A stretch of 64,000 nt of DNA from assembly GCA_903862425.1 (NCBI GenBank), contig CAIOYC010000005.1, forward strand, positions 1 through 64,000. Direction: 5' to 3'. The notes below the pieces were generated by a model. That model searched no databases. It saw nothing but the letters and a program-made list of their open reading frames with translations, and was not told where the DNA came from. Every line of letters starts with the position of its first letter. Positions within the stretch are counted from its first letter, which is position 1. Of the stretch, positions 1 through 9,560 are shown piece after piece. This DNA is from an uncultured Caulobacterales bacterium (GTDB lineage Bacteria; Pseudomonadota; Alphaproteobacteria; Caulobacterales; Caulobacteraceae). The translations under genes and the position numbers were made by a program.

Positions 1-1
1 C

Positions 2-229
2 CATCCCGGCGGGCTGGCCACCATCCACGCCAACAGCGCGGCCGAGGCGCTCACCCGGCTGGAGGATCTGATCGGCGAGGTGACCCAGCGGATTCCCTAC
101 CGGGCCATCGCCCAGGCCATCAATGTGGTGGTCTATATCGAACGGACGGCGCAGGGCCGGCGTGTCCAGGCCGTCAGCCGCGTGACCGGCCAGGCGGGTG
201 AGGGTTACACCCTCGAAGCCTGCGCCTAG
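2..229 (+). CDS. trbB: Conjugative transfer ATPase TrbB (C-terminal fragment, gene cut by window edge)
   Basis: The first 76 codons readable in the window are the C-terminal end of a VirB11/TrbB-type secretion ATPase. The segment HPGGLATIHANS followed by a helical region with RLEDLIGEV is the family's characteristic 'His box' region and the helix after it. The family energises assembly of the P-type (Trb) conjugation pilus at the cytoplasmic face of the inner membrane. The gene starts left of the window and ends with TAG at 227-229. Its stop overlaps the stop of the convergent SRAP remnant. It implies that a conjugative element (ICE or plasmid trb region) abuts or contains this island. Confident in the family; trbB versus another VirB11 homologue is inferred from wording of the motif only. 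Confidence 0.8.
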   Translation, partial: HPGGLATIHANSAAEALTRLEDLIGEVTQRIPYRAIAQAINVVVYIERTAQGRRVQAVSRVTGQAGEGYTLEACA

Positions 230-932
230 GCTTGAGCCGCGTGCTCGGAGACGGCCGGGTCCGTGCGAGAACCGCGGGCGACGACCGTCAGCGTCTCATC
301 GGGTAGCGGCCTTTGCAGTCCCGCCACCTCCGACCAGGGGGCCTCGCTCATCCAGAGGTCCCACTCGGCTTCCTCGGTCAGGATCACCGGCATGGCCTTG
401 CTGTGCACGGCGCCGACCTCGGCGTTGGCCTCCGTGGTCAGGAAGCCAAACAGGTCGCAGCTGATCTCGCCTTCCTTGATCTTGCGCACGCAGGTCCAGT
501 CGGTCCAGACGCCGGCGAAGAAGGCGAGGGGCCGATCTTCGCTGAGATCGAACCAGACCGGTTGCAGAGAGCCGCCGACCTGGTCCGGTTCGCTAAACGA
601 GGTGAACGGCACGAGGCAGCGGTTGGCGGGGCCGAGCCAGGGCCGCCAATGCGGGCTCGTGGTATTGCGGATGTTGGTTGTGCCCTTGTCCGGCTCCATG
701 CGAAGCAGCTGGGGGAAATCCACCTCCTGGCCCTTGGCCCGAAGCTTGTCGGCTCGTTCGCTGGCGGCGTCGAACAGGGCCCTTTTCGAGGACGGCATCC
801 CCCAGCGGACATCGCGCATCTCGCGTGCGCCATCGGCGCCCTTCAGGATGATGGGGGCAGGCCTGGATCGCCGATTCCCAATCGCGACATCGCTAACCAC
901 CTGTTCGCGTTAATGGTGAATAGGTTACAGAT
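226..932 (-). pseudogene. Decayed SRAP-family (SOS response-associated peptidase, YedK/HMCES-like) gene
   Basis: Codons running down from 900 give about 224 residues that match the SRAP family over most of its length (RWGMPSS, NIRNTTSPHW, CLVPFTSF, AFFAGVWT, HSKAMPVIL, LQRPLPDE). SRAP proteins form a covalent crosslink to abasic sites in single-stranded DNA through Cys2 of an N-terminal Met-Cys. Here that N-terminus is wrecked. At 921-932 a short ICNL...TINANR reading resembles the family start, but its first codon is ATC instead of ATG, it lies in another frame, and the stretch between it and the conserved 'PAPII' segment is far too short. The longest in-frame start is a GTG at 900, with an in-frame stop just upstream. 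Without Cys2 the product should be inactive. The 3' end overlaps the trbB stop convergently. Confidence 0.7.
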
Positions 933-1200
933 GTGGACGGCCCCCCACTTGTCAGGATTTTAGCAGACTTCCGACCTGATCGCTTGCTCTCAGATGTCCG
1001 GCCTTTTTGCGCGAGATTGGCTCGCTGGCCAAGATGGTGTTCGCTACGCCCGCTCCAAGCACATTGGCGGCATTGGGGATGCCAGTGTAACCTTCGGAAG
1101 CTCGCGCGTATCGACCGATCGGTCCTTCCATCTACTGCGTCCTGCAAGTTCAGTGGCGATCCGCGGGCAGCCTGGTTGGCCCGCCGGCGCCTATTTCAGA
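933..1200. other. Non-coding stretch between SRAP remnant and IS110 transposase
   Basis: About 270 bases without a convincing gene. Because it lies immediately 3' of an IS110-family transposase it probably contains that element's end, and for IS1111-type members this side can also hold the bridge RNA. I could not define the element boundary or a target duplication by eye. Confidence 0.3.
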
Positions 1201-2229
1201 TCAGGCCGGCACCGCGACGGGAGGCCTGACGTAGATCCCGCCCGACACCATCAATCGCCAAGCGATGCGCGCGAACTTATTGGCCAGCGCCACGGCCACC
1301 AACTTGGGCGGCTTGCGCTCCAAGAGGGCGGCCAGCCAGGCCGTCGGCTTTTGACGACCGGCGCGGACGTGCCGCAACAGGGCCGTCGCCCCGACGATGA
1401 GGATCGAACGAAGCGCGGAGTCACCGGCCTTGGTTATTCCGCCATGCCTCATGCGACCGCCAGTCGAATGGTCCCGCGGCGTCAGGCCGAGCCATGCTGC
1501 AAAGTCACGGCCGGATCTGAATGTCTCCGCCGGCGGAGCCTTCATGCTCAGCATGGTCGAACCGATAGGGCCGACACCCGGGATCGATGCGATGCGCCGG
1601 CTGACGTCATCCTCGCGGTGCCACTTCATCAACTTGGCCTCGATCTCATCCAGACGGGCTTCAACGGCGGCATACTCGCGCGCCTGGAAGCGGAAGAGAT
1701 CGCGAGCCATCTCGGGGAGGCTCTCTTCTTCGAGGACCCGCTCGATCAGGGCGGTTACGTTCTGGCGGCCCGCTGGACCAACGATGCCGAACTCAGCCGC
1801 GTAACTCCGGAAAGCGTTCGAGAGCTGGGACTTCACGCTGACCAGGCGCTCTCGCACGGTCATCAACATGCAGGCCGCTTGGCGCTCGCGCGACTTCACC
1901 GGCACGTACCGCATACTCGGGCGCGTTACCGCTTCGCAAAGCGCCTCAGCATCCGCCGCATCGTTCTTGCCGCGCTTCACATATGGCTTCACGTACTGCG
2001 GCGGAATCAGCTTCACCTCGTGCCCAAAGGACTGGAGGAGCCGCGCCCAGTGGTGCGAGCTGCCGCAAGACTCGATGGCCACCAGGACCGGGGGAAGCTT
2101 CTCGAAGTAGCGGATCATCTCGGTCCGCCGAAGCTGGCGACGGACAACCACGGTCTCGCTCTCATCAACGCCGTGAAGCTGGAAAACCGACTTGGAGGTA
2201 TCCATGCCAATGCGTACGGGAATGTTCAC
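1201..2229 (-). CDS. IS110-family transposase (DEDD recombinase)
   Basis: A 342-residue transposase of the IS110 family. It has the N-terminal RuvC-like DEDD domain: MDTSK near the start, the IESC glutamate and a KNDAADAEAL motif. The C-terminal Tnp_20 domain contains IPGVGPIGS and an R-x-HGG-x-TKAGD segment that includes the catalytic serine region of the family. These enzymes excise and insert their element guided by a bridge RNA transcribed from the element's non-coding end. Start: the GTG at 2229 has a good Shine-Dalgarno run (GGAGAGAG) just upstream; longer in-frame extension to 2307 lacks one. The coding length is normal and there is no frameshift, so it could be active. It is divergent from the second IS110 transposase 235 bp away. 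Confidence 0.9.
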   Translation of the reverse strand: MNIPVRIGMDTSKSVFQLHGVDESETVVVRRQLRRTEMIRYFEKLPPVLVAIESCGSSHHWARLLQSFGHEVKLIPPQYVKPYVKRGKNDAADAEALCEAVTRPSMRYVPVKSRERQAACMLMTVRERLVSVKSQLSNAFRSYAAEFGIVGPAGRQNVTALIERVLEEESLPEMARDLFRFQAREYAAVEARLDEIEAKLMKWHREDDVSRRIASIPGVGPIGSTMLSMKAPPAETFRSGRDFAAWLGLTPRDHSTGGRMRHGGITKAGDSALRSILIVGATALLRHVRAGRQKPTAWLAALLERKPPKLVAVALANKFARIAWRLMVSGGIYVRPPVAVPA

Positions 2230-2464
2230 TGGTCTCTCTCCTCTCATCTTGGCCTGACGCCTGAGCGCCACTAAGCCGTTGGGATGAGAGGCCGTCCACA
2301 CCAGCACATAGGCTCGGCTTGATCTGTCCCTGAGCGCATCAGACCTTGGAATAGTGTCAGGGTCGAGGGCTTGGTTAGACCATCAGGGTGGGGAAGAAGC
2401 TATGGGGCCGGTGCTGAAGATCTGAGAGCATCGTCGCTTCTTCCACTTGACGGAGACGCCCCCG
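2230..2464. other. Divergent intergenic region between two IS110-family transposases
   Basis: This 235-bp non-coding stretch separates two divergently read IS110-family transposases and must contain the abutting ends of both elements. IS110-group members carry their bridge RNA upstream of the transposase, so one or two bridge RNAs may lie here. I see no obvious terminal inverted repeats, as expected for the family. Element junctions cannot be placed without comparison to other copies. Confidence 0.35.
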
Positions 2465-3622
2465 ATGAAGCCGGTAGATGATCTGAGCCGTTCACTTGTG
2501 GCCTTTGACCAAGAGTCCGCAGTGGTCGCGGTGATCGAGTTGAGTAACGCAAGCTGGCTGGTCGCCGGCACCCTGCCTGGGGTCGCGCGTCGGCCTCTGA
2601 AGAAGCTGGACCCAGATCCTTCGGCGCTGGAGCAGCTACTGACGCGATGGCGGATGGAGGCCGAGACCGCCGGCCGGCCGATCAGCCGGATCATCGTCGC
2701 GTACGAGGCCGGCCGCGATGGGTTCTGGCTGGCAAGGTGGCTACGGGCCCGAGGCTTCGAGACCCATGTCATCCATCCGACCAGCGTCGCGGTGTCGCGC
2801 GAGCACCGTCGCTCCAAGACCGACCGGCTGGACTCCGCCATGCTGATGCGTGTGTTTTTCGGATGGCTACGCGGCGAGCGCGGCCACTGCAGCATGGTCG
2901 CCATCCCCAGCCTTGAGGAGGAGGACGCCAAGCGGCCGAGCCGGGAGCGTGAGAGCCTGGTCGGCGAGCGGACCCGGATCATCAACAGCGTCAAGTCCGG
3001 CCTGCTCAGACTTGGCGTGCGAGGCTTCAACCCGGCGCTGCGCCGGGCTCCCAAGCAGCTGGAGACACTGGTGACGCCGGAGGGCGCAGCCCTGCCGCCC
3101 AACACCCTGGACGAGATCCGCCGCGACCTAACCCGCCTGGCGGTCGTGCGCGAGCAGATCGAGGCCATCGAGCGCGATAGGCTGGCGCGCCTGGAGCAAG
3201 CGCCGCACTCGCGGTCCAACGCCATGGTCGTGCTACTTGCCCGCGTCGTCGGCGTCGGCCTGGAGACCGCCGACATGCTGGTCCAGGAAATCCTGTCGCG
3301 ACCCCTGCGAGATCGTCGGGCCGTGGCGCGCTACGCGGGGCTGACCGGCTCGCCCGACGAGAGTGGTGCCCGGCGACGAGAGAAGGGGCTGGCCAAGTCT
3401 GGCAACGCCCGTGTGCGCCGCGGTCTGATCCAGTTGGCTTGGCGGTTCCTGATGTTCCAGAAGGGCAGCGGCCTGGCGGCCTGGTATCGCTTCCGAACCG
3501 AGGCAGCCCCGACCCGGCGCAAGACCTTAATCGTCGCCCTGGCCCGCAAGCTGCTGATCGCCTTCTGGCGGCTGGTGACCACGGGCGCCGTGCCGGACGG
3601 CCTGATCCTGCGAGCGGCTTGA
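2465..3622 (+). CDS. IS110-family transposase, second subtype
   Basis: A 385-residue transposase with the IS110-family layout: an N-terminal DEDD-type domain (AVIELSNASWLVAG instead of the common G-D-x-S-K, VAYEAGRDG, and SKTDRLDS carrying two acidic residues) and a C-terminal Tnp_20 domain (ARVVGVGLETAD, ARYAGLTGSPDESG, KSGNARVRRG). It is only distantly related to the transposase at 1201-2229, so two different elements are adjacent. ATG 2465 is preferred over TTG 2447 because GGAG lies about ten bases before the ATG. Full length with no internal stop. Subgroup and element ends are not determined. Confidence 0.88.
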   Translation: MKPVDDLSRSLVAFDQESAVVAVIELSNASWLVAGTLPGVARRPLKKLDPDPSALEQLLTRWRMEAETAGRPISRIIVAYEAGRDGFWLARWLRARGFETHVIHPTSVAVSREHRRSKTDRLDSAMLMRVFFGWLRGERGHCSMVAIPSLEEEDAKRPSRERESLVGERTRIINSVKSGLLRLGVRGFNPALRRAPKQLETLVTPEGAALPPNTLDEIRRDLTRLAVVREQIEAIERDRLARLEQAPHSRSNAMVVLLARVVGVGLETADMLVQEILSRPLRDRRAVARYAGLTGSPDESGARRREKGLAKSGNARVRRGLIQLAWRFLMFQKGSGLAAWYRFRTEAAPTRRKTLIVALARKLLIAFWRLVTTGAVPDGLILRAA

Positions 3623-4022
3623 GGGAGGCGCTGACCAGCAGGGACGATAGAGCTTAGGCGACGGTCGCAGGCGCGGGCGTTGTCGATCAAGATCCGAGGT
3701 GGCGGTGACACGAGGAACGCCGTGGCCAATACGCCGAGGGAAGAATGTGCCCGCCGCCTCGGAGCCTCGCACTCGAAGCGAATGGCTGCTTCATGGTCCA
3801 GGTCCTCAGCGGGCCTAACCGAATACAAGGTTGCGGTGCGATCCGTTGCACCCGAACGCGAGCTCCCCTCGGATCAAGATCGAAAGCGCCCTCTGTCACA
3901 CATGCCCCCGTAGAGGGAGGCGAGACTCTGTACTGCCCAGCGACCCCGCGTCAGTTTTGCGCGTAAGATCCCTTGCGTCCGCCCTCTTGCGAACCTGAGG
4001 CTAGGTGGGCAAGCTCGGCCGC
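3623..4022. other. Non-coding region downstream of IS110-type transposase
   Basis: Roughly 400 bases without a supportable gene. The long 3' non-coding flank is typical of IS1111-like members of the IS110 family, in which the bridge RNA is encoded downstream of the transposase. The right end of the element should fall in this stretch, before the GFA gene. I found no direct or inverted repeat that marks it. Confidence 0.3.
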
Positions 4023-4439
4023 ATGAAGCGGATCGCAACCTGCCACTGTGGTGATTTCCGCCTCGAGTGTGAGGGCGAGCCCCGTAAGGTCTCCATGTGC
4101 CACTGCCTGGATTGTCAGCGGCGCAGCGGAAGCGCGTTCAGTGTCGCGGTCTTCTATGCGCGCGACGCAGTGGAGCGGCGAGGACCGCAGCCTGGCCGCT
4201 TTTCACGCCCGTCGGCGAGCGGGTTTCCTGTGACTTTTCTATTCTGCCCGCGCTGCGGATCGAACCTGTGCTGGGAGCCTGAGCGAATGCCGGAACTGGT
4301 CGGAGTCGCGCTGGGCTCCTTCGGCGACCCGGAGTTCCCAGCTCCTACACAGTCGGTCTGGACAAAGGACATGCACCGTTGGCTCACGCTACCTGAGACG
4401 ATCGTCGCCTTCGAGGAGGCTCCGCCGAAGCCGCGATGA
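4023..4439 (+). CDS. GFA/CENP-V family zinc protein
   Basis: A 138-residue protein of the GFA (glutathione-dependent formaldehyde-activating enzyme / CENP-V) fold. Zinc ligands are visible: TCHCGDF near the N-terminus, CHCLDCQRRSG at about residues 24-34, and CPRCGS at about 78-83. The family's beta-tent fold binds one or two zincs; most bacterial members have no proven reaction. I prefer ATG 4023 because homologues begin with a similar short lead before the C-H-C motif; GTG 4005 would add six residues. The stop overlaps the start of the GNAT gene (ATGA), so the two are probably co-transcribed. Its position after the IS elements suggests cargo or flanking chromosome. Confidence 0.8.
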   Translation: MKRIATCHCGDFRLECEGEPRKVSMCHCLDCQRRSGSAFSVAVFYARDAVERRGPQPGRFSRPSASGFPVTFLFCPRCGSNLCWEPERMPELVGVALGSFGDPEFPAPTQSVWTKDMHRWLTLPETIVAFEEAPPKPR

Positions 4440-4852
4440 ACATCCACGTCCGCGACTGCAATTCGGAAGAGCGCGACATCGTAGTGGCGCTCTGGACACG
4501 CTCCGGGTTGACCAGACCCTGGAACGATCCAGCCGTGGACTTCGATCTTGCGCTCTCCAGCTCCTCGTCAACTGTCCTGGGCGGCTTTGCTGACTCTGCG
4601 CTTGTCGCGAGCTTGATGGTCGGTTTCGACGGGCACCGTGGTTGGGTCTACTACCTGGCGGTTGACGAGTCCCATCGTGGGCGTGGCTTTGGCAAACGGA
4701 TGATGCACTCCGCGGAGGCCTGGTTGCGTGAGAAGCGCGCGCCGAAGCTGCAGTTCATGGTCCGCGAAGGGAACGATGCGGCGCTAAATTTCTACGCGAA
4801 GCTGGGGTTTGAACGGCAGCCTGTAATCACGTTGGGACGGGCGATCGACTGA
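4436..4852 (+). CDS. GNAT-family acetyltransferase (YpeA-like)
   Basis: A 138-residue GCN5-related N-acetyltransferase. The acetyl-CoA pyrophosphate-binding motif is clear (LAVDESHRGRGFGKRMM at about residues 75-91), followed by the NDAALNFYAKLGFE motif of the C-terminal half. The short length, WTRSGLTRPWNDP near the N-terminus and overall order match YpeA-type acetyltransferases. The substrate is unknown. The start codon overlaps the GFA stop by four bases, indicating translational coupling. Confidence 0.85.
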   Translation: MNIHVRDCNSEERDIVVALWTRSGLTRPWNDPAVDFDLALSSSSSTVLGGFADSALVASLMVGFDGHRGWVYYLAVDESHRGRGFGKRMMHSAEAWLREKRAPKLQFMVREGNDAALNFYAKLGFERQPVITLGRAID

Positions 4853-5122
4853 GGCGCTTGACAAGGAATTCCCCATACAAGGCTTTCCCCTGCGGCCGAG
4901 CCCATTGTCTCGGCCGACCCCATCAGCGGGGACACCCCGCAACGCCCCGGATGCGGAGAGCGGCCGGCGGGCGGGCTCGGTCCCGCCGCGTTCCGCGGCT
5001 CTTACGGGACCGCCCCTGGCGGGCGCCTTTGGGCGCCGCCGGCCGCACGACGGCGCGTCCCACCACGCGCTTTGCGCGGGCTCCTGGCGGCCTTCATTTT
5101 GGCGGGCGCCCTTATGGGCGCG
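4853..5122. repeat. Cluster of perfect small stem-loops upstream of dinB
   Basis: A 270-bp stretch without a credible gene that holds at least six perfect inverted repeats with tiny loops: GGCCGAG/CTCGGCC (4894-4915), GCGGGG/CCCCGC with a three-base loop (4926-4940), GCCGCG/CGCGGC with a three-base loop (4985-4999) nested inside GGTCCCG/CGGGACC (4979-5011), GGCGCC/GGCGCC (5022-5037), CGCGC/GCGCG with a TTT loop (5066-5078) and GCGCCC/GGGCGC with a TTAT loop (5106-5121). The density is far above what base composition alone should give. It may be a mobile palindromic repeat cassette, a structured leader or a composite terminator. None is followed by an obvious T-tract. Confidence 0.6.
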
Positions 5123-5137
5123 GTTCTCGATCTGTTC
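5123..5137 (+). promoter_or_regulatory. LexA-binding SOS box (alphaproteobacterial type)
   Basis: The sequence reads GTTC, seven bases, GTTC exactly, the direct-repeat operator recognised by alphaproteobacterial LexA. It ends 24 bases before the dinB start codon, a typical position for repression. It predicts DNA-damage induction of dinB and the exonuclease gene that overlaps it. Confidence 0.85.
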
Positions 5138-5161
5138 GCAAAGTGCTACAGAGGACCTCTG

Positions 5162-6249
<1,088 letters not shown>

Positions 6250-6253
<4 letters not shown>

Positions 6254-7164
6254 TCAACGACAAATCCGAAACGAAATCCCCCGCCGACCTCGAAGGGATG
6301 GCCGATGCGCTTGAGCGTTCCGGCGCCTATCGGGTTTTGCGCCGCCTCGCCCCGCTGCCCCACCGGGAGCCGCCCGGCGGCATCCGGACGCGGACGGGCC
6401 TCTTCGTGGATACTGAGACGACCGGCCTCGACCCTGCCCGCGACGAAATCATCGAGCTGGCGATGGTGTCATTCACCTACGGCATGGACGGCGAAATCTA
6501 CAGCCTGGGTGAACCGTTCCAAAAACTGCGCCAGCCCGCCCACCCTATCCCCGCGGCGATCACCGCTATCACTGGCATCGACGACGCCATGGTCGAGGGC
6601 CGGCGGATTGAACCGGCTGAGGTGGCGGCATTTGCGTCGCCGGCCGCGCTGGTCGTCGCTCACAACGCCGCCTTTGATCGCAAATTCCTGGAGCGCTACA
6701 GCGAGGTGTTCAACACCAAGCCGTGGGCCTGCTCCATGTGCGAGGTCAACTGGGCCGCCGAGGGCTATGAGGGCACCAAGCTTGCCTATCTCGCCGCCGG
6801 CGCCGGGTTCTTCTACGAGCGACATCGCGCCACACACGACTGCCTGGCAGCGTTGGAACTATTGGCTCGGAGACATCCTGCGAGCGGACGCACGGGGCTG
6901 TCGCAACTCCTTGACCGCGCCCGGACGGCGTCATGGCGGATTTGGGCGGAAAATTCCCCGTTCGATCTTAAGGACGTCCTGAAGGCGAGGGGATACCGCT
7001 GGAACGGTGAGAGTTCTGGAATGCCCAGGGCCTGGTATATCGACGTCGACGAGGCGGCGCGGCCGGCGGAAGAAGCCTTTCTCAAGGCCGAGATCTACCG
7101 AGGTGAGATCGACCTCCTAGTGCGCCGGATCGACGCCTATGACCGGTTTTCGGACCGGGTCTAA
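6250..7164 (+). CDS. DnaQ-like DEDDh 3'-5' exonuclease
   Basis: A 304-residue protein with the three exonuclease motifs of the DEDDh superfamily: FVDTETTGLDP (Asp54 and Glu56), VAHNAAFDRKFLE, and RATHDCLAALE carrying the His and Asp of motif III. The C-terminal third (SPFDLKDVLKARGYRWN, then PRAWYIDVDE) is an extra domain of unknown role seen in relatives of this protein. The likely start is TTG 6250, overlapping the dinB stop; ATG 6298 is an alternative with a shorter N-terminus. Coupling to dinB behind a LexA box suggests a damage-induced exonuclease that trims or proofreads during translesion synthesis. That role is inferred from context. Confidence 0.85.
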
Positions 7165-7271
7165 CAGGAATTCCGTTCGAAGGGTGGCGAGGCCGGTGGC
7201 GAAGCGTTGGCACACAGGCTAGCGTCATTGTGCTGGCGCGCCCATTGAAGTCGGGCGGACGGGGGACGTCG

Positions 7272-9560
7272 ATGGCTTTGGCGCTCAGCGCATCCACAGT
7301 AAAGGCGTGGTTCCAGTACCGCTGCGAGCGTAAGGTTCGCTACGAGCTTTTCACTGATGAAGAACTCGCAGCCCTCCCGATCAACGCCGATGTCCGGGAG
7401 CAATCTTGGGCGATCCTTGGGATCGACTACGAAGAGCGCGTTCTGCGAAGCCTCGATCCACTCCCCGGCGTCCTGCGGCCGGCGCCCGGCGAGTTCGGAT
7501 TGCTGGAAGCTGAAGCGGTCGATTTCCTCCGGGGCCGGACTCGGTTTCCCTATGCATCGCAACTAAACCTGCGACCGAGAGGCGCTCTGCCGCTGTTGCG
7601 TGGCACGGGCGTCAGCCTGAAGCGCGTGTTCCCGGACCTTGTGGAGCGCAAGGTCGTCGACGGGCGAGTCGTCTTCCAGATTATCGACGTCAAGGCGACG
7701 CGCCGGGCGACACCGTTTCACAAAACCCAGGTAGCCTTCTACGCGCGGGTGCTCGAAGCTTTGCTCGCGGAGCTACGGATCGACGCTGACATCGACCCTG
7801 TCGGCTATATCTGGCGAATCCCCGACGGCGGGACAGCAGAAGGTGACGCGTATCACCCGGAGGAGTTTCGGCTGGCTCCGTATCTCAGGCTGGTCGACGA
7901 TTTTTGCACAAACCTGCTGCCGCAGATCGCCAGCCGGGCGGTCGAGCCCGGCGAAGGCGTGCCGCGCCGCGACGACACTTTCTTCCATCTCTATTTCAAA
8001 TGCGAGCAGTGCAAATTCCTCGCGCACTGCATGGGGTCGATTGCCGACACCCTGCCTGCAGGCGCCCGAGACGTCTCCGCCGTGGCCGGACTGACGCACG
8101 AGGCCAAGCGTGCGCTGCACCGCCTTGGAGTCCGGCGGGTCGGCGATCTTGCGCGGGCGAAGGGGTTGGCGGCAGCCTCTGGCGTCGGCTGGTCGCTCAG
8201 CCGACGTGCAGAACTTCTCACCACTCGCGCGAACGCGATCATCGCGCAGCAGCCGCGGCGGACTGAAGAGGCTCATACCTATTTGATGCCGCCGCGGGCG
8301 GACGTCGCGCTGTTTCTGACCATCGACCATGATCCGGTCGACGATCGGCTGGCGGCGCTAGGCTACGCGGTGTATCGCGACGGCGTCCTCGAGCGTGACG
8401 TGATCCGTGTGCCTCGCACGGCCGGAGCAGCGGATGAAGCCATCGCCATCGCAGAGGTGCTTGGGCAACTGGTTGCCGATCTGGTCGCCGTCGACGCCAT
8501 GAACCAGGCGGGCGGGTCCGTCCACGCTCACATCTTCCTTTACGAGCCAACCGAAGCCATTCGGCTTCAAGAGGCTGTCGGCAGGCACCTCGACGACACC
8601 CGCATCCGGAACGGATTGCTGCACCTGGTCCGTCTGTTCCCGCCCGAAGACGTGGTCCCAGAGCCTGAGTTCCGAGGCGCTCACCATTTACCGGCGACCG
8701 CACTTCGGACTGTGATCGAGCAGCTCTACGCCTTGCCGACCCAGGTTTCATACGACCTGCGCCAGGTGAGCCAGGCCCTGGCGGCCGTTGGCGCCGTGGC
8801 CGCCCCCTACGTCCCCGCGCCCGGTTTCGAGCGGCCGTTCTCGTCTCTTCTTTCAATCGAAGTCATCCGAGGCCTTCGCGAGGGAAGACCGGGCTCCGCG
8901 ACGACGTTCCAGGTTGAACAGGACGTGGCGGCGCGGCTTCGCGCCCTGTCTCAGATCGTCCGATGGCTTTTTACCGAGAACGCCGCCGCGACGCAGCCGA
9001 TGCTGCGGTTGGCCAAGCGGCCGTTCCGGCTGCAGGCCACCTTCGATCCCCTCAATGCCGACGATCTGGACCTGCTGCTGGCGTGCGAGCTTTTGGAAAG
9101 TCGCGCCGGTCTGCTCAACGCTCTGATCGGTCTGGCTCAGCCGGCCCGGCGCAGGCGGGACGCCGGGCGGGCGCTTACGGGCCTAACTGTCATTCGGCAC
9201 TGGGCGAACCGTGGCCGTCGATACATCATCTTCCGCGTCCCGCCCGAAAGCCGTGACTGCGAACTCGCCCCCGGCAGCTTCAATCTCATCCTCACGGACG
9301 ACGATCCTGACTTTCGGCTGGACTCGACCTCCTGGGGAGCCATCAGCGCTCGGTTCGAGGCGCCGAGCGCTGGTTTCGAGGATCGTCTGGACCAGATCCG
9401 CGTGAGCATGGCGGACGCTGACTTCACCAGCGCGCCCTTTCGCCCGATGTTCGACCGGTCTGCAAGCGAGGCCGTGTGGTGCCTCGATCAGGCCTACGGC
9501 GACGCCAACGGTCCCCGCGCCGCGCAATTCCTTGTTGATCTCGCGCGGGCCCGGTCATGA
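7272..9560 (+). CDS. RecB/Cas4-like Fe-S nuclease with C-terminal RNase H-like region
   Basis: A 762-residue protein. The N-terminal part has a PD-(D/E)XK nuclease core: FPDLVERK, then IIDVKAT (Asp-x-Lys) and KTQVAFY, the QxxxY motif of RecB-type nucleases. One Cys near the N-terminus (YRCERK) and a CEQCKFLAHC cluster at about residues 250-260 are arranged as in Cas4/AddB proteins, where four Cys hold an Fe-S cluster. A helix-hairpin-helix-like segment (VAGLTHEAKRALHRLGVRRV) and a region resembling RNase_H_2 (VALFLTIDHDP) follow, as in TM0106-type RecB-like nucleases. ATG 7272 has GGGGGA five bases upstream. The stop overlaps the helicase gene, so the two form an operon, probably the DNA-degrading arm of the neighbouring Dpd system. 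I infer that role from context. Confidence 0.75.
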   Translation: MALALSASTVKAWFQYRCERKVRYELFTDEELAALPINADVREQSWAILGIDYEERVLRSLDPLPGVLRPAPGEFGLLEAEAVDFLRGRTRFPYASQLNLRPRGALPLLRGTGVSLKRVFPDLVERKVVDGRVVFQIIDVKATRRATPFHKTQVAFYARVLEALLAELRIDADIDPVGYIWRIPDGGTAEGDAYHPEEFRLAPYLRLVDDFCTNLLPQIASRAVEPGEGVPRRDDTFFHLYFKCEQCKFLAHCMGSIADTLPAGARDVSAVAGLTHEAKRALHRLGVRRVGDLARAKGLAAASGVGWSLSRRAELLTTRANAIIAQQPRRTEEAHTYLMPPRADVALFLTIDHDPVDDRLAALGYAVYRDGVLERDVIRVPRTAGAADEAIAIAEVLGQLVADLVAVDAMNQAGGSVHAHIFLYEPTEAIRLQEAVGRHLDDTRIRNGLLHLVRLFPPEDVVPEPEFRGAHHLPATALRTVIEQLYALPTQVSYDLRQVSQALAAVGAVAAPYVPAPGFERPFSSLLSIEVIRGLREGRPGSATTFQVEQDVAARLRALSQIVRWLFTENAAATQPMLRLAKRPFRLQATFDPLNADDLDLLLACELLESRAGLLNALIGLAQPARRRRDAGRALTGLTVIRHWANRGRRYIIFRVPPESRDCELAPGSFNLILTDDDPDFRLDSTSWGAISARFEAPSAGFEDRLDQIRVSMADADFTSAPFRPMFDRSASEAVWCLDQAYGDANGPRAAQFLVDLARARS

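Noticed and set aside
994-2274. Long plus-strand open frame opposite the IS110 transposase
   Set aside because: It is the complement of a well-supported transposase; the translation is Arg/His-rich with no family resemblance.
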